Assembly (NCBI RefSeq): GCF_014836445.1
Contig: NZ_JACSQV010000007.1
Location: forward strand, 159,663 to 223,662
Origin: Cellulomonas avistercoris
Lineage (GTDB): Bacteria; Actinomycetota; Actinomycetes; Actinomycetales; Cellulomonadaceae
Length of the DNA: 64,000 nucleotides
Direction of reading: 5' to 3'
Position 1 is the first letter of the stretch. The number at the start of each line of letters is the position of its first letter. Below are positions 43,139-51,942 of this stretch, piece by piece. The position numbers and the translations under genes are program-made. The notes beneath the pieces are model-generated. The model searched no databases. It was not told the DNA's origin and was given only the letters and a program-made list of their open reading frames with translations.

Positions 43139-43702
43139 ATGAGGCAGAGATCCCCGTCCCTTCGCACCGTGCTCCCGTCGCTCGCCGTCGCGGTCGGCCT
43201 CGTCCTCGTCGCGCCGGGTGCCGCCCAGGGCGTCGAGAAGATCCTGAGCGTGACGCCGTACAAGCAGGAGCAGTCGAACTGGTGCTGGGCCGCGGCGTCG
43301 AAGACCATCGTCAAGTTCCAGACCGGCAACGTCGTTGCCCAGTGCACGCTCGTCAAGAACGGCAAGGGCACGTCCTCGTGCGCCAACGTGGCGGGGTCGA
43401 AGTCCGACGTCATGAACGCGCTGTCCAGGAACGGCGTGAACCCGGGCACCGAGCGGAAGCTGGACTGGGCGACGGTCGTCGCGGAGATGAAGACGAGCCG
43501 CCCGGTGTACAGCTCGATCCTCTGGAAGTCCGGCGGCGGGCACGCCCACGTCATCCGGGGCTACTACGACACCGGCTACTCCTACGGCGTCTCGTACGTC
43601 GACCCGGCGTCCGGGACCACGACGTCCCGCGAGTGGGGCAGCTACCTGACCAACTCGTCGTGGACGACGGGCACCGGCCTCATCTACCTGACGAAGAAGT
43701 GA
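43139..43702 (+). CDS. Secreted papain-like cysteine protease (C39/C70-like)
   Basis: 187 residues from an ATG at 43139 (AAGG about 11 bases before it); a GTG at 43127 is also in frame. A signal peptide ends near residue 30. The catalytic cysteine is Cys49 in QSNWCWAAASKTI, and the histidine is in GGGHAHVIRGYY; an asparagine or aspartate from YVDPASG could complete the triad. The QxxWCWAA start is that of papain-like C39_2/C70 (AvrRpt2-type) proteases. Only 8 bases separate it from the next gene, which also encodes an exported protein, so the two probably act together outside the cell. Confidence 0.82.
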   Translation: MRQRSPSLRTVLPSLAVAVGLVLVAPGAAQGVEKILSVTPYKQEQSNWCWAAASKTIVKFQTGNVVAQCTLVKNGKGTSSCANVAGSKSDVMNALSRNGVNPGTERKLDWATVVAEMKTSRPVYSSILWKSGGGHAHVIRGYYDTGYSYGVSYVDPASGTTTSREWGSYLTNSSWTTGTGLIYLTKK

Positions 43703-43710
43703 GGCGCGAC

Positions 43711-44427
43711 ATGGCTGCACTTTCCCGGGTCCCGGCCGTCGCCGGCGCCGCGCTCGTCCTGCTCTGGCTGGGAGGTGCGTCCCCCGCTGCCGCGCAGGAC
43801 GCCCCCGAGGCCGTCACCACGTGGTTCGCCCAAGAGGCGCCCGCTGTGGCGGGCGACGTCCTGCAGGGGCGTGCCGTGGACATCGCGGACGCGAGCTCCC
43901 CGGCGAGCACCTTCACCGTGGGCGACCCCGTCGCCCTGCACCGGTGGAGCGACGGCTTCGTCGACGGCGAGTCCGTCGAGCCCCTCGTCGCGAGCGGCGA
44001 GTGGGTGGCGCCGCTCTCCCGCGACGGCGTCGTCGTCGGCACCATCGCCGCGACGGAGTCCGCGGGGGCCGTGGCGTTCGCGTACGTCGACGACGACGCG
44101 CAGGCGGGACGAGCCCTCACGCAGGCGCCGACGGGTGACGTCGTGCAGGACCCGCAGCTCGGCGGGCTCGTCGAGGTCGGCCAGGACGGCGACGTCGATG
44201 CGCTCTCACGCGCGGCCGCCGCGCCTCTGGCCGGGGTCGAGGACGCCACGGACCTGCAGTCCGCGGTGGAGGCGGCGCACGACCCGGGCATCCAGACGCT
44301 CGCGGCCGACGGTGCCGCCGGCGGGCCGGCCGGCGGTGTCGGCGCGCGGGAGGCCACCGGCCTCGTGCTGCTGGTCGCGGGTGCCGCAGCGCTGGCCCGT
44401 CGCCGGCTGTCGGCGCGCTCGCGCTGA
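43711..44427 (+). CDS. Exported, membrane-anchored partner of the papain-like protease
   Basis: 238 residues. A signal peptide (AGAALVLLWLGGASPAAAQ) is followed by an alanine/valine/aspartate-rich beta domain, and the C-terminus has a helix (ATGLVLLVAGAAALARRRL) with arginines, so it is a type I membrane protein facing outward. GAGG sits in front of the ATG. It follows the protease gene directly and may be its anchor, substrate or inhibitor. A strong hairpin follows it. Confidence 0.65.
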   Translation: MAALSRVPAVAGAALVLLWLGGASPAAAQDAPEAVTTWFAQEAPAVAGDVLQGRAVDIADASSPASTFTVGDPVALHRWSDGFVDGESVEPLVASGEWVAPLSRDGVVVGTIAATESAGAVAFAYVDDDAQAGRALTQAPTGDVVQDPQLGGLVEVGQDGDVDALSRAAAAPLAGVEDATDLQSAVEAAHDPGIQTLAADGAAGGPAGGVGAREATGLVLLVAGAAALARRRLSARSR

Positions 44428-44436
44428 GAGCCCGCG

Positions 44437-44466
44437 CCGGTCGCGCCGCCGCGGTGGCGCGACCGG
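44437..44466 (+). terminator. Strong stem-loop after the protease operon
   Basis: CCGGTCGCGCC at 44437-44447 pairs perfectly with 44456-44466 (11 bp, 8-base loop). It lies 10 bases after the stop codon and before the convergent trhA gene. No T-run, which is common in high-G+C actinobacteria. Confidence 0.6.
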
Positions 44467-44549
44467 CCGCGGGGCCCCGGCACACGCTGCGCGCCGCCGC
44501 GAGAGGGTGAGTCGCGCCCGTCACGGCGTCCCGGGACCGGTGCGGACCG

Positions 44550-45269
44550 CTAGGCGGGGAGGACGTACCGGTACATCAGCAGGTAGTGCAGCACGGACGC
44601 GAGCACCACCAGCACGTGCCAGATCTCGTGGAAGCCGAGCACGCCGGGCAGGGGGTTGGGCCGCTCGACCACGAACACGACGAACCCGACGCTGTAGACC
44701 AGCCCACCGGCGGCCATGAGCACGTACGCCCCCACGGGCAGGGCGACACCGGCGCCGACGAGCACCACCGGCATCCAGCCCATCGCGATGTACAGCGTGT
44801 TCGTCACGTACTTGGGCAGCTCGCGCAGCGCCGACCGCAGCGCGATGCCGACCGCGGCGACCACCCAGACCGCGCCCAGCACGGCCCAGCCGTACGCGTT
44901 GCGGAACAGCACCAGCACCAGCGGCGTCACCGAGCCGGCGATCAGGACGAACACCGACGCGTAGTCCAGCGTCCGCAGCACGCCGTTGACGCGCGGCCCC
45001 CGGTCGATGCCGTGGTGCAGCGTGCTGGCGACGAAGAGCAGGAGGACGGACGCCGCGTAGACGCTGAGCCCGACGACCTTCCAGAGGTCGCCCTCGGTGA
45101 CCGCCTGGGCGACGAGCACGGCACCCCCGACGAGCGCGAAGCAGCTCGCCGCGAGGTGCGTGACGGTGTTGACCCGCTCGTCGGTGACGTGCACGCTGCC
45201 GTCGCGGCTGAGCCGCGGTGGTGGGGCCGTCCCCGGCGTCGGCGTGGTGCGTGCGGACGTGGTCTCCAC
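44550..45269 (-). CDS. trhA: PAQR-family membrane protein, hemolysin III/TrhA type
   Basis: 239 residues from a GTG at 45269 placed eight bases after AGGAGGA. Seven membrane helices with the PAQR zinc-site motifs: a serine/aspartate region in STLHHGIDRGPRV and RTLDYASVF, and the histidine pair in GFHEIWHVLVVL. TrhA-like proteins in bacteria influence membrane energetics or fluidity. Convergent with the protease operon. Confidence 0.88.
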   Translation of the reverse strand: METTSARTTPTPGTAPPPRLSRDGSVHVTDERVNTVTHLAASCFALVGGAVLVAQAVTEGDLWKVVGLSVYAASVLLLFVASTLHHGIDRGPRVNGVLRTLDYASVFVLIAGSVTPLVLVLFRNAYGWAVLGAVWVVAAVGIALRSALRELPKYVTNTLYIAMGWMPVVLVGAGVALPVGAYVLMAAGGLVYSVGFVVFVVERPNPLPGVLGFHEIWHVLVVLASVLHYLLMYRYVLPA

Positions 45270-45508
45270 CGGTGCGTTCCTCCTGGTGAGCCGTCGGCCA
45301 GGCTCGTCCGGGAGCCTACCCGCGCGGTCGGGCCGCAGCGGCGGCACAGGTCCCGCGTCCGGGTGGGCGGTGCGTCACAGCGCGACGAGGCACGGGGGGC
45401 AGGGCACCTGTCCACCGGTCCCCGCGCCGTGGGCCGTGCACTCAGGTCGGCGAGCGACACTTGCCCTCTACTCGCCAACGGGACGTCGGAACGGAGGAGA
45501 AGAGCACC

Positions 45509-45757
45509 ATGTCGACGCTGTCCCAGCCTGTCCGTCGGGCACTGAGCGTGCTCGTCGAGGCGCACGTGAGCGCGTTCGGGAAGACGTACGCGAAGGCGCG
45601 TCTGCGTCACGTGCCCCCGCGTCGTGCGTACGTCCTCGGGACGGTGGTCGCGCTGGGCCTGGCTCCCGCACCCACCCTGCGCGGCCCGCGCCGCGAGTGG
45701 GCCACGGCGTGCGAGGAGGAGCTCATGGTGCGCCGGGCGCGCAGCGTGCTCGGCTGA
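45509..45757 (+). CDS. Small basic hypothetical protein
   Basis: 82 residues from an ATG with GGAGGAGAAG in front. Basic, one weak hydrophobic stretch (GTVVALGLAPAPTLR), and a final EEELMVRRARSVLG helix. No domain recognised, but the ribosome site and codon use support a gene. Confidence 0.55.
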   Translation: MSTLSQPVRRALSVLVEAHVSAFGKTYAKARLRHVPPRRAYVLGTVVALGLAPAPTLRGPRREWATACEEELMVRRARSVLG

Positions 45758-45786
45758 CCGTCGACGACGGCGCGGCGCTCCGGTGG

Positions 45787-45833
45787 GCGAGCGTCGACTG
45801 CGGGGGAGCGTACGAGTGAATCGCGCGGGAACC
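45787..45833. repeat. Direct repeat left of the toxin-antitoxin pair
   Basis: GCGAGCGTCGACTGCGGGGG and then GAGTGAATC about ten bases on. About 40 of 47 positions match 46570-46617. The copies bracket the RelE/Phd genes. Confidence 0.6.
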
Positions 45834-45923
45834 GCCGCGCGCCGCCCGGCCGCCCCTGGCTGGAGTTCGCCGTGAGGTGGTGGACGCGGTTGCCGGGTGT
45901 GCCGCGATTCTGCTCACGACTCC

Positions 45924-46190
45924 TCATGGGCGGTAGGCGTCGCGCCGGTGCGCGATCGTCAGGACGGTCACGGTGACCACCCGAGCGTTGATCGTGTAGA
46001 TCACCCTGTACTCGCCGCGTCGGGCTGACCACTTGCCCTCCAGCTCGTTGCGCAGCGGCTTCCCGACCCGGAACGGTTCTCGCGCCAGCGGACCTGAGAG
46101 GAACTCGACGACCGCGGCTGCGACGGAAGGGGGAAGTCCGCCGGCCAGGGCTCGGCGGGCCGGCGGCGCGAGGACCACCTCGTAGGTCAC
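45924..46190 (-). CDS. RelE/ParE-type toxin
   Basis: 88 residues from a GTG that overlaps the antitoxin stop (GTGA). RelE-fold pattern: MTYEVVLAPPARRALAGGLP, a helix, then PLRNELEGKWSARRGEYRVI and YTINARVVTVTVLTIAHRRD. The R..Y pair in RRGEYRVIY and the HRR.. end are the usual RNA-contacting residues of ribosome-dependent mRNA endonucleases. Translation depends on the antitoxin gene in front. Confidence 0.87.
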   Translation of the reverse strand: MTYEVVLAPPARRALAGGLPPSVAAAVVEFLSGPLAREPFRVGKPLRNELEGKWSARRGEYRVIYTINARVVTVTVLTIAHRRDAYRP

Positions 46191-46459
46191 GCGCCCTCAC
46201 GGAGCCGGCGGAGGACCTCCGCGAGCGGGGTCACGTCCCCTGCGGCGACTGCTGCGTCCGCCTCGTGGACCTCCTCCATCGTCTCGCGGTCGGACAGCAC
46301 GGCGATCGTCTCCTCGAGCGACGCCAGGTCGTCCGGCGACATCAGCACCGCTGCGGGCTCGCCGTTGCGCGTGATCGTCACGCGCTCATGCGTGTCCTGC
46401 ACGGAGTCCACGTACCGCGACAGGTGCGCCTTGACATTCGCGAGCGAGGTCGTCGTCAT
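46187..46459 (-). CDS. Phd/YefM-type antitoxin
   Basis: 90 residues. MTTTSLANVKAHLSRYVDSV followed by ERVTITRNGEPAAVLMSPDD is the N-terminal DNA-binding domain of Phd/YefM; the rest is an acidic, likely disordered tail that wraps the toxin. Antitoxin first, toxin second, with a four-base overlap, is the usual order. It probably represses its own promoter together with the toxin. Confidence 0.87.
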   Translation of the reverse strand: MTTTSLANVKAHLSRYVDSVQDTHERVTITRNGEPAAVLMSPDDLASLEETIAVLSDRETMEEVHEADAAVAAGDVTPLAEVLRRLREGA

Positions 46460-46569
46460 GACCAGAATCCTAGTCACCAGCCGAGCCGGCGTCCACGGTG
46501 AGCGCGACCCCTGGGGAATGGCGATGGTGACGCGTCCCGCCTGACGCTAGGTCGGCTCGTCGGCGTGCG

Positions 46570-46617
46570 GCGAGCGTCGACTGCGGGGGAGCGCGCGAGT
46601 GAATCCCCCGGCAAACC
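46570..46617. repeat. Direct repeat right of the toxin-antitoxin pair
   Basis: Partner of 45787-45833. It lies just in front of the gene at 46656, so it may carry a promoter that was duplicated along with the flanking sequence. Confidence 0.6.
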
Positions 46618-46655
46618 TGCACGCGCAGTGAGGCCGCCCCGCTACTGTGCCGCGC

Positions 46656-47720
46656 GTGAGCGAGCCGACGCGACACGAGCCCAGCGGCACGCCGTTCGCC
46701 CCGCCGGGCGGCGTCCGCGCAGGCGCGTCGCCGGACGACGGTGCGGCAGCGGCGGCTGTGACGCCGCCGTACCCCCCGCCGGCCGTGGCGGAGGCGTCGC
46801 CCTACGCCCCGCCGCCCGCGCACCAGCCGCCCTGGGGCGCACCCGCCGTCCCCGCCGCCTACGGCCAGCCCGCGCCCTACGGCCAGCCACCGGCGTACGG
46901 CCAGCCGCCCGCCTACGGCCAGCCGCCCGCCTACGGCCAGCCGCCCGCCTACGGCCAGCCACCCGCCTACGGCCAGCCACCCGCGTACGGCCAGCCGCCC
47001 GCGTACGGTGCCCCCGCCCCGGCCGGCCCGCCCTTCGGTTACGGCGCCCCGTTCGTCGAGGTCCCCACGGAAGGCCTGGCGACCGCCTCGTTGGTGACCA
47101 GCGTCGCGGGCCTGGTGCTCCTGGCAGGGCTCCCGGGGCCCGTCGGGCTCGGCCTGGGGATCGGTGCGCTGCGCCGGATCCGGCAGCGCGGTACGCGGGG
47201 GCGCGGGATGGCGATCGCCGGTGTGGTCGTGGGTGCGGTGAGCACGCTCGTGTGCGCGGGCCTGGTGTGGCTCGCGGTGTGGGCCGACGGCAACCCTGGC
47301 GCCCCGAGCGGCCTGGCGGCGGAGGACGAGCTCCCCGACTACACGCTGCGCTCGGACCTCGTCGTCGGCGACTGCCTGCGCGAGTACCCCTGGTCGTGGG
47401 ACCTCGGCACGGCCGACCCGGTGGACTGCGCCGAGGAGCACGCGCTGGAGATCGTGTCGATCCTGCCGCTGCCCGGTCCGGTCGACTCGTACACGGAGTC
47501 GCCGTTCCGGGAGTACGACCGCGGGTTCGAGCTGTGCGCGGCGCAGATCGAGCAGGCCGCGCCGGGCCTGGTCGACGAGTGGGTGGTGTGGTCCGACGTG
47601 AGCTTCCCGCACCCGGACGACTGGTCGTCGGGCGGCACGACGGCGTACTGCGCGGTGGCGACCGAGGAGCCGGAGCTGCGGGGCTCGGTGCTCGACGGAT
47701 CGGTCACGGGGCCGCCGTAG
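46656..47720 (+). CDS. DUF4190/septum-formation-like membrane protein with PPAYGQ repeats
   Basis: 354 residues from GTG 46656 (GTG 46647 is also in frame). Residues 1-65 are proline/alanine-rich, then PPAYGQ is repeated about eight times, a disordered N-terminal tail. Two membrane helices follow: [20 protein letters not shown] and [20 protein letters not shown], with [12 protein letters not shown] between (DUF4190 pattern). The extracytoplasmic C-terminus has four cysteines ([32 protein letters not shown]), as in the septum-formation family. Its role in cell-envelope work is a guess from that family. Confidence 0.75.
   Translation: MSEPTRHEPSGTPFAPPGGVRAGASPDDGAAAAAVTPPYPPPAVAEASPYAPPPAHQPPWGAPAVPAAYGQPAPYGQPPAYGQPPAYGQPPAYGQPPAYGQPPAYGQPPAYGQPPAYGAPAPAGPPFGYGAPFVEVPTEGLATASLVTSVAGLVLLAGLPGPVGLGLGIGALRRIRQRGTRGRGMAIAGVVVGAVSTLVCAGLVWLAVWADGNPGAPSGLAAEDELPDYTLRSDLVVGDCLREYPWSWDLGTADPVDCAEEHALEIVSILPLPGPVDSYTESPFREYDRGFELCAAQIEQAAPGLVDEWVVWSDVSFPHPDDWSSGGTTAYCAVATEEPELRGSVLDGSVTGPP
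46857..47010 (+). repeat. 18-bp in-frame tandem repeat encoding PPAYGQ
   Basis: About eight units of CCGCCCGCCTACGGCCAG with silent and occasional changes, inside the gene at 46656. Length change by slippage in units of 18 keeps the frame. Confidence 0.85.
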
Positions 47721-48399
47721 CCGCCGCACGACGTCCGAGGAGCAGCGCCGCGACGCCGGCGACGAACACCACGCCGGACGCGGCGAGCGCCGCCGGCCCG
47801 TCAGCCGCGCGCAGCACGGCGGCGCCGACGGCCGCGCCGGCACCCATCGCGAGCACGGCCAGGGCCCGGTCGCGCCACTGCGTGCGGGTCTGGCGCCCGC
47901 CGCCCACGCGGCTCTCGCGCGTGACGTTGGCCAGGGTGCTGGTCACGACGACCGTCGTGATGTCGGTGTTGCCGACGGGCTTGACGGCCGCGACCTGCGC
48001 GCCCATGAGCGCGGCGAGCACCGCGGTGAGGGTGATCTCGGCCGGGCCGTGCAGGTGGCCGACCGCCGTCCACGCCCCGACGAGCACGAAGACCAGGGCC
48101 GCCCCGACGCCCAGCAGCCAGGCGCTGCGCGTCGGCAGGCCGACGGGGTGACCGCGCCCCACGATGCGCCCGCCGAGGACGGAGCCGAGCGCGAACCCGG
48201 CGAGCGCGAACCCGTTGTTGAGCAGCGGCATGTCCGGCACGCCGACCAGCGCGAACGCCAGGAACAGCACGTTGCCGGTCATGTTGCCGGTGAACACGCC
48301 GTCGAGGGCGAGGTAGCTGACGGCGTCGATCGCGCCCGTGGCGGCGGTCAGCAGCAGCAGGCCCGAGGTGAACAGGCCGCCGGCCGTGGGGCGTCGCAT
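47704..48399 (-). CDS. DUF1275 (YoaK-like) membrane protein
   Basis: 231 residues with about six membrane helices. The family start [20 protein letters not shown], followed by [18 protein letters not shown], is diagnostic for DUF1275, and [20 protein letters not shown] is its second conserved block. Function unknown, possibly transport. Its ATG overlaps the GntR stop by one base (TGATG), so it is probably under the regulator's own promoter. Confidence 0.9.
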   Translation of the reverse strand: MRRPTAGGLFTSGLLLLTAATGAIDAVSYLALDGVFTGNMTGNVLFLAFALVGVPDMPLLNNGFALAGFALGSVLGGRIVGRGHPVGLPTRSAWLLGVGAALVFVLVGAWTAVGHLHGPAEITLTAVLAALMGAQVAAVKPVGNTDITTVVVTSTLANVTRESRVGGGRQTRTQWRDRALAVLAMGAGAAVGAAVLRAADGPAALAASGVVFVAGVAALLLGRRAAATAAP

Positions 48400-49097
48400 C
48401 AGGTTTCCTTCAGCAGGGTGTGGATGTCGGTGAGGTGGTCGTGCATCGCGGCGGTCGCGGCGTCGGGGTCGTGCGCGGCCACGGCGGCGTAGATCGCGCG
48501 GTGCCCCGCCAGCGAGCTGGCGCGGCCGGCCTTGGTCGCGTGCGAGCGCCGTCGCACGGGCATCGTCCACTCGGCCATGCGGCCGTGCAGCGTCGTGAGC
48601 AGGGGGTTGCGCGCGGCCTGGGCGAGCAGCAGGTGGAACTCCAGGTCGACCTCGACGGAGCGTGCCGCGCTCAGGGGGCCCACCGACGCGTCGAGCACGT
48701 CCTGCAGCTGGAGCAGGTTGGCGGGCGTGGCGCGGCGGGCCGCGAGGCCGGCGACCGACGGCTCGACGATGAGCCGCAGCTCTGCGGCGTCGGCCCGGGC
48801 GGTGCCACCGGCCGCGTCGGTGGTGAGCTCGTGCAGGTCGCGCTGCTCGGCGGACGTCTCGACGACCACGGTGCCGCGGCCCGGCCGGCGCTCGATGAGG
48901 TGCTTGGACTCGAGCTCGAACATCGCCTCGCGCAGCGACGCGCGCGACACGGACAGCTGCTCGGCGAGCTCGCGCTCGCCCGGCAGGCGCTGCCCGGGTG
49001 CCAGCTCGCCGGTGGCGATGAGGCGTTCGAGGTGCGCCGCGAGGGTCACCGAGATGGTGGGCGACCTGCGGGCTAACGGCGGGACCGGTGTCGGCAC
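48399..49097 (-). CDS. GntR-family regulator, FCD (FadR) type
   Basis: 232 residues from a GTG at 49097 (AGGAGC five bases before). Winged helix at about 15-80 with QLSVSRASLREAMFELESKH, then RRPGRGTVVV. The C-terminal FCD domain has a metal-site pattern with the aspartate and histidines in EVDLEFHLLLAQAARN, HRAIYAAVAAHD and MHDHLTDIH. It senses a carboxylate-type metabolite. Two perfect palindromes of the FCD consensus (GGTCAGA..TCTGACC) lie between it and the divergent amino-acid importer. Confidence 0.9.
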   Translation of the reverse strand: MPTPVPPLARRSPTISVTLAAHLERLIATGELAPGQRLPGERELAEQLSVSRASLREAMFELESKHLIERRPGRGTVVVETSAEQRDLHELTTDAAGGTARADAAELRLIVEPSVAGLAARRATPANLLQLQDVLDASVGPLSAARSVEVDLEFHLLLAQAARNPLLTTLHGRMAEWTMPVRRRSHATKAGRASSLAGHRAIYAAVAAHDPDAATAAMHDHLTDIHTLLKET

Positions 49098-49166
49098 GGG
49101 GCGCTCCTGTTCGGGTGTCCATCGTCCGTGGCACGGCTGTGCGTGACGGCACGCTAGCACCCGATC

Positions 49167-49183
49167 GGTCAGATGGTCTGACC
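49167..49183. promoter_or_regulatory. GntR/FCD operator 1
   Basis: GGTCAGATGGTCTGACC, perfect 7-bp arms with a 3-base spacer, in the promoter region 70 bases upstream of the GntR gene start. The core TGGTCTGACCA is the FadR-type consensus TGGTNNNACCA. Confidence 0.75.
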
Positions 49184-49279
49184 AATGTTTCGCCATGGGT
49201 CGAGCCGGTAAAGAGTGTGTTTCCGAGTCCGTGAAGTCCTGTTCGTCCCCTCCGGGCGCGTCTACCTTCATGCCACATC

Positions 49280-49296
49280 GGTCAGACCATCTGACC
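49280..49296. promoter_or_regulatory. GntR/FCD operator 2
   Basis: GGTCAGACCATCTGACC, the same arms as operator 1 with a complementary spacer, 80 bases upstream of the importer's first gene. The pair can bind the regulator on both divergent promoters. Confidence 0.75.
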
Positions 49297-49377
49297 GACG
49301 ACACCAACGGCGGCGTCGTGGCCCGTCGTTCCCCCCGGCCCCCGGCGCAGCCGTCCCGCGACCGGAAGGCATGCGCG

Positions 49378-50304
49378 ATGCTCCCCACGAAGTCCCCCCG
49401 CACGGTGGTCCTGGCCACCGGCGCCGTCGCCGCCCTGCTCGCCGTCTCGGCGTGCACGAGCACCAGCTCGGCATCCGACGACGCCGGTGAGGCCACCTAC
49501 GCGGACCTCGCCGGCTCCGCGGCCTGCGTCGAGCTCCGCGAGAAGAACCCCGACCTCGTCGGGACGACGAAGACCAACGCGCTCAACCCCCACACGCCGG
49601 GCTACGAGGTCGTCAACCCCGAGAACCCCGACGAGTACATGGGCTTCGACATCGACCTGGGCGACGCGATCGGCGACTGCCTCGGCTTCGACGTCGACTA
49701 CCTGCCGGTCGGCTTCGCCGAGCTCGTGCCCACGGTCGCCAGCGGCCAGGCCGACTGGATCGTGTCCAACCTGTACGCCACCGAGGAGCGCGCGAACGGC
49801 GGCGTCGACTTCATCAGCTACTCCAAGGTCTTCGACGGGATCCTCGTCACCACGGGCAACCCGAAGGGCATCACCGGCATCGACACCTCGCTGTGCGGCA
49901 CGACCGTCGCGCTGAACAAGGGGTACGTCGAGGTCCCGCTGGTCGAGGCGATGGGCCCGGAGTGCGAGGCCGAGGGCCTGGTCGCGCCGACCGTCAGCCT
50001 CTTCGACTCCAGCGCGGACTGCGTGCAGGCGATCCTCGCCGGCCGCGCCGACGCCTACATGAACGACATCAACACCGTGAAGGGCTACATCGCCGAGCAC
50101 CCGGACGAGCTCGACTCGGCCGAGACCGTGATGCTCGACTACGAGATCGGCATCGGCGTCCTGCAGGGCGACCACGAGTTCCGCGACGCCGTGCAGGCCG
50201 CGCTCGTCGAGATCCAGGAGTCCGGTCTGCAGGCCGAGCTGGCCACGAAGTGGAAGCTCGACGAGAACGCCCTGGCCGAGCCGACGATCCTCAGCGTCGG
50301 CTGA
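49378..50304 (+). CDS. Polar amino-acid-type ABC transporter substrate-binding lipoprotein
   Basis: 308 residues from ATG 49378 with GGAAGG in front. A signal peptide ends in a lipobox (LLAVSAC). The SBP family 3 pattern follows: GFDIDLGDAIGDCLGFDVDY, SGQADWIVSNLYATEERA, VTTGNPKGI, and the second-lobe motifs DCVQAILAGRADAYMND and DYEIGIGV. It binds an amino acid or related solute outside the cell. First gene of a likely operon with the fused permease/ATPase, RidA and formamidase-type genes. Confidence 0.9.
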   Translation: MLPTKSPRTVVLATGAVAALLAVSACTSTSSASDDAGEATYADLAGSAACVELREKNPDLVGTTKTNALNPHTPGYEVVNPENPDEYMGFDIDLGDAIGDCLGFDVDYLPVGFAELVPTVASGQADWIVSNLYATEERANGGVDFISYSKVFDGILVTTGNPKGITGIDTSLCGTTVALNKGYVEVPLVEAMGPECEAEGLVAPTVSLFDSSADCVQAILAGRADAYMNDINTVKGYIAEHPDELDSAETVMLDYEIGIGVLQGDHEFRDAVQAALVEIQESGLQAELATKWKLDENALAEPTILSVG

Positions 50305-50354
50305 CCGTCCCCGCTCACCCCTGACATGACGAGCGACGCGAGGACGGCACGACC

Positions 50355-51941
50355 ATGACCGAGTTCCTGCACTACCTGACCCTTCCCTACCTGCTCGAGG
50401 GCATCGCCTTCACCCTGCGCCTCACCGCCATGGGGTTCGTCGGCGGCATGGTCCTCGGCCTGTTCCTCGCGGCGATGCAGCTCACGCGGTTCCGGGCGCT
50501 CACCTGGGTGGCCCGGGCGTACGTGACCCTCTACCGGGGCACGCCGCTGATCCTGCAGCTCGTCTTCGTCTTCTCGGTGCTGCCACGGGCGGGGATCACG
50601 CTGTCCCCGCTCGTGGCCGGGGGCCTGGCCCTGGCCCTGAACGAGGCGGTGTTCTTCGCCGAGATCTTCCGGTCCGGCGTCAAGGGCGTCGACCCGGGCC
50701 AGGTCGCCGCGGGACGTGCGCTCGGCATGCGGCCGGCGCTGCTGATGCGCCGCGTCGTGGCGCCCCAGGGGCTGCGGGCCATCGTCCCGTCCCTGGGCAG
50801 CGAGGGCGTCGCCACGATGAAGAACTCGGCGCTCGCGTCGATCATCGCGGTGCCGGAGCTGACGCTGCGCACGCAGCAGCTCGCGTCGGCCACGTTCGAC
50901 TACTTCGAGATCTACTTCGCCACCGCGGTGATGTACCTGCTGCTCACGGGGGCTCTCACCCTGGTGCAGCTCGCGGTGGAGCGGGCGCTCGACCTCGACC
51001 GGCCCGCGCAGGCCTCGCTGCGGTCGTGGGTCGCGCGGCTGGGTCGGCCCGCGGTCGGCGTCCCGACGACGGTCGAGCCCGACCTGCGTCGCGCGCCCGA
51101 CCGCACCGACGTCGGCCTCGGCGAGGTGCCCGCACTGACCCGGGCGGACCCGCCGCCGCGCAGCTTCGGCGAGGCGCTCATCGAGGCGTTCGACCTGCGC
51201 AAGTCCTACGGCGACAACGAGGTGCTGCGCGGCATCGACCTGCACGTCCGTCAGGGCGAGGTCGTCGCGCTGCTGGGCCCCAGCGGCTCGGGCAAGAGCA
51301 CGCTGCTGCGCTGCATCAACCACCTCGAGGGGCTCGACGGCGGGTCCGTGCTCGTGGCCGGCACGGCGATCGGCTACGGCGAGCGGGGTGACGAGCTGGT
51401 CGAGCGGCACGTGGCCCGCCAGCGCGTCGAGGCGGGCGTCGGGATGGTGTTCCAGCAGTTCAACCTGTTCCACCACCTGACCGCGCGCGAGAACGTCGCG
51501 GCGCCGCTGCGCTGGGTGCACGGCTGGTCCCGCGAGGACGCCGCCGCCCGTGCCGACGAGCTGCTCGCGCAGGTCGGCATGGCGCACCGCGCGGACGCCC
51601 TGCCGCGGCACATGTCCGGTGGTCAGCAGCAGCGCGTGGGCATCGCCCGGGCGCTGGCGTCCAACCCGAAGGTGCTGCTGCTCGACGAGCCGACCAGCGC
51701 GCTGGACCCCGAGCTGGTCGCCGAGGTGCTGGGTGTCATCCAGGGCCTCGCGCGCCAGGGCGGTCTCACGATGATCATCGCCACCCACCAGCTGCGGTTC
51801 GCCCGCGAGGTGGCGGACCGGGTCGTCTTCATGGCGGGCGGGGTGGTCGTCGAGCAGGGCACGGCACAGCAGGTGATCGGTGACCCGCAGGTCGAGGCGA
51901 CGCGTCGCTTCGTCCGCGCGATGGATTCGGCGGAGGTCTGA
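50355..51941 (+). CDS. Fused amino-acid ABC permease and ATP-binding protein
   Basis: 528 residues. Residues 1-215 are a HisM/GlnP-type permease: LTRFRALTWVARAYVTLYRG then TPLILQL and, near 110-135, the coupling loop (AGRALGMRPALLMRRVVAPQ). A linker of about 60 residues rich in proline and arginine leads to an ATPase with Walker A GPSGSGKST, signature MSGGQQQRV and LLLDEPTSALDPE. Fused permease-ATPase proteins are a minority in this family, so the subunit needs no separate GlnQ. No second permease gene is nearby; the permease probably forms a homodimer. Confidence 0.9.
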   Translation: MTEFLHYLTLPYLLEGIAFTLRLTAMGFVGGMVLGLFLAAMQLTRFRALTWVARAYVTLYRGTPLILQLVFVFSVLPRAGITLSPLVAGGLALALNEAVFFAEIFRSGVKGVDPGQVAAGRALGMRPALLMRRVVAPQGLRAIVPSLGSEGVATMKNSALASIIAVPELTLRTQQLASATFDYFEIYFATAVMYLLLTGALTLVQLAVERALDLDRPAQASLRSWVARLGRPAVGVPTTVEPDLRRAPDRTDVGLGEVPALTRADPPPRSFGEALIEAFDLRKSYGDNEVLRGIDLHVRQGEVVALLGPSGSGKSTLLRCINHLEGLDGGSVLVAGTAIGYGERGDELVERHVARQRVEAGVGMVFQQFNLFHHLTARENVAAPLRWVHGWSREDAAARADELLAQVGMAHRADALPRHMSGGQQQRVGIARALASNPKVLLLDEPTSALDPELVAEVLGVIQGLARQGGLTMIIATHQLRFAREVADRVVFMAGGVVVEQGTAQQVIGDPQVEATRRFVRAMDSAEV

Positions 51942-51942
51942 G

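Noticed and set aside
46857..47010. CRISPR array
   Set aside because: The repeats are 18-base in-frame coding units without spacers, inside a membrane protein gene.
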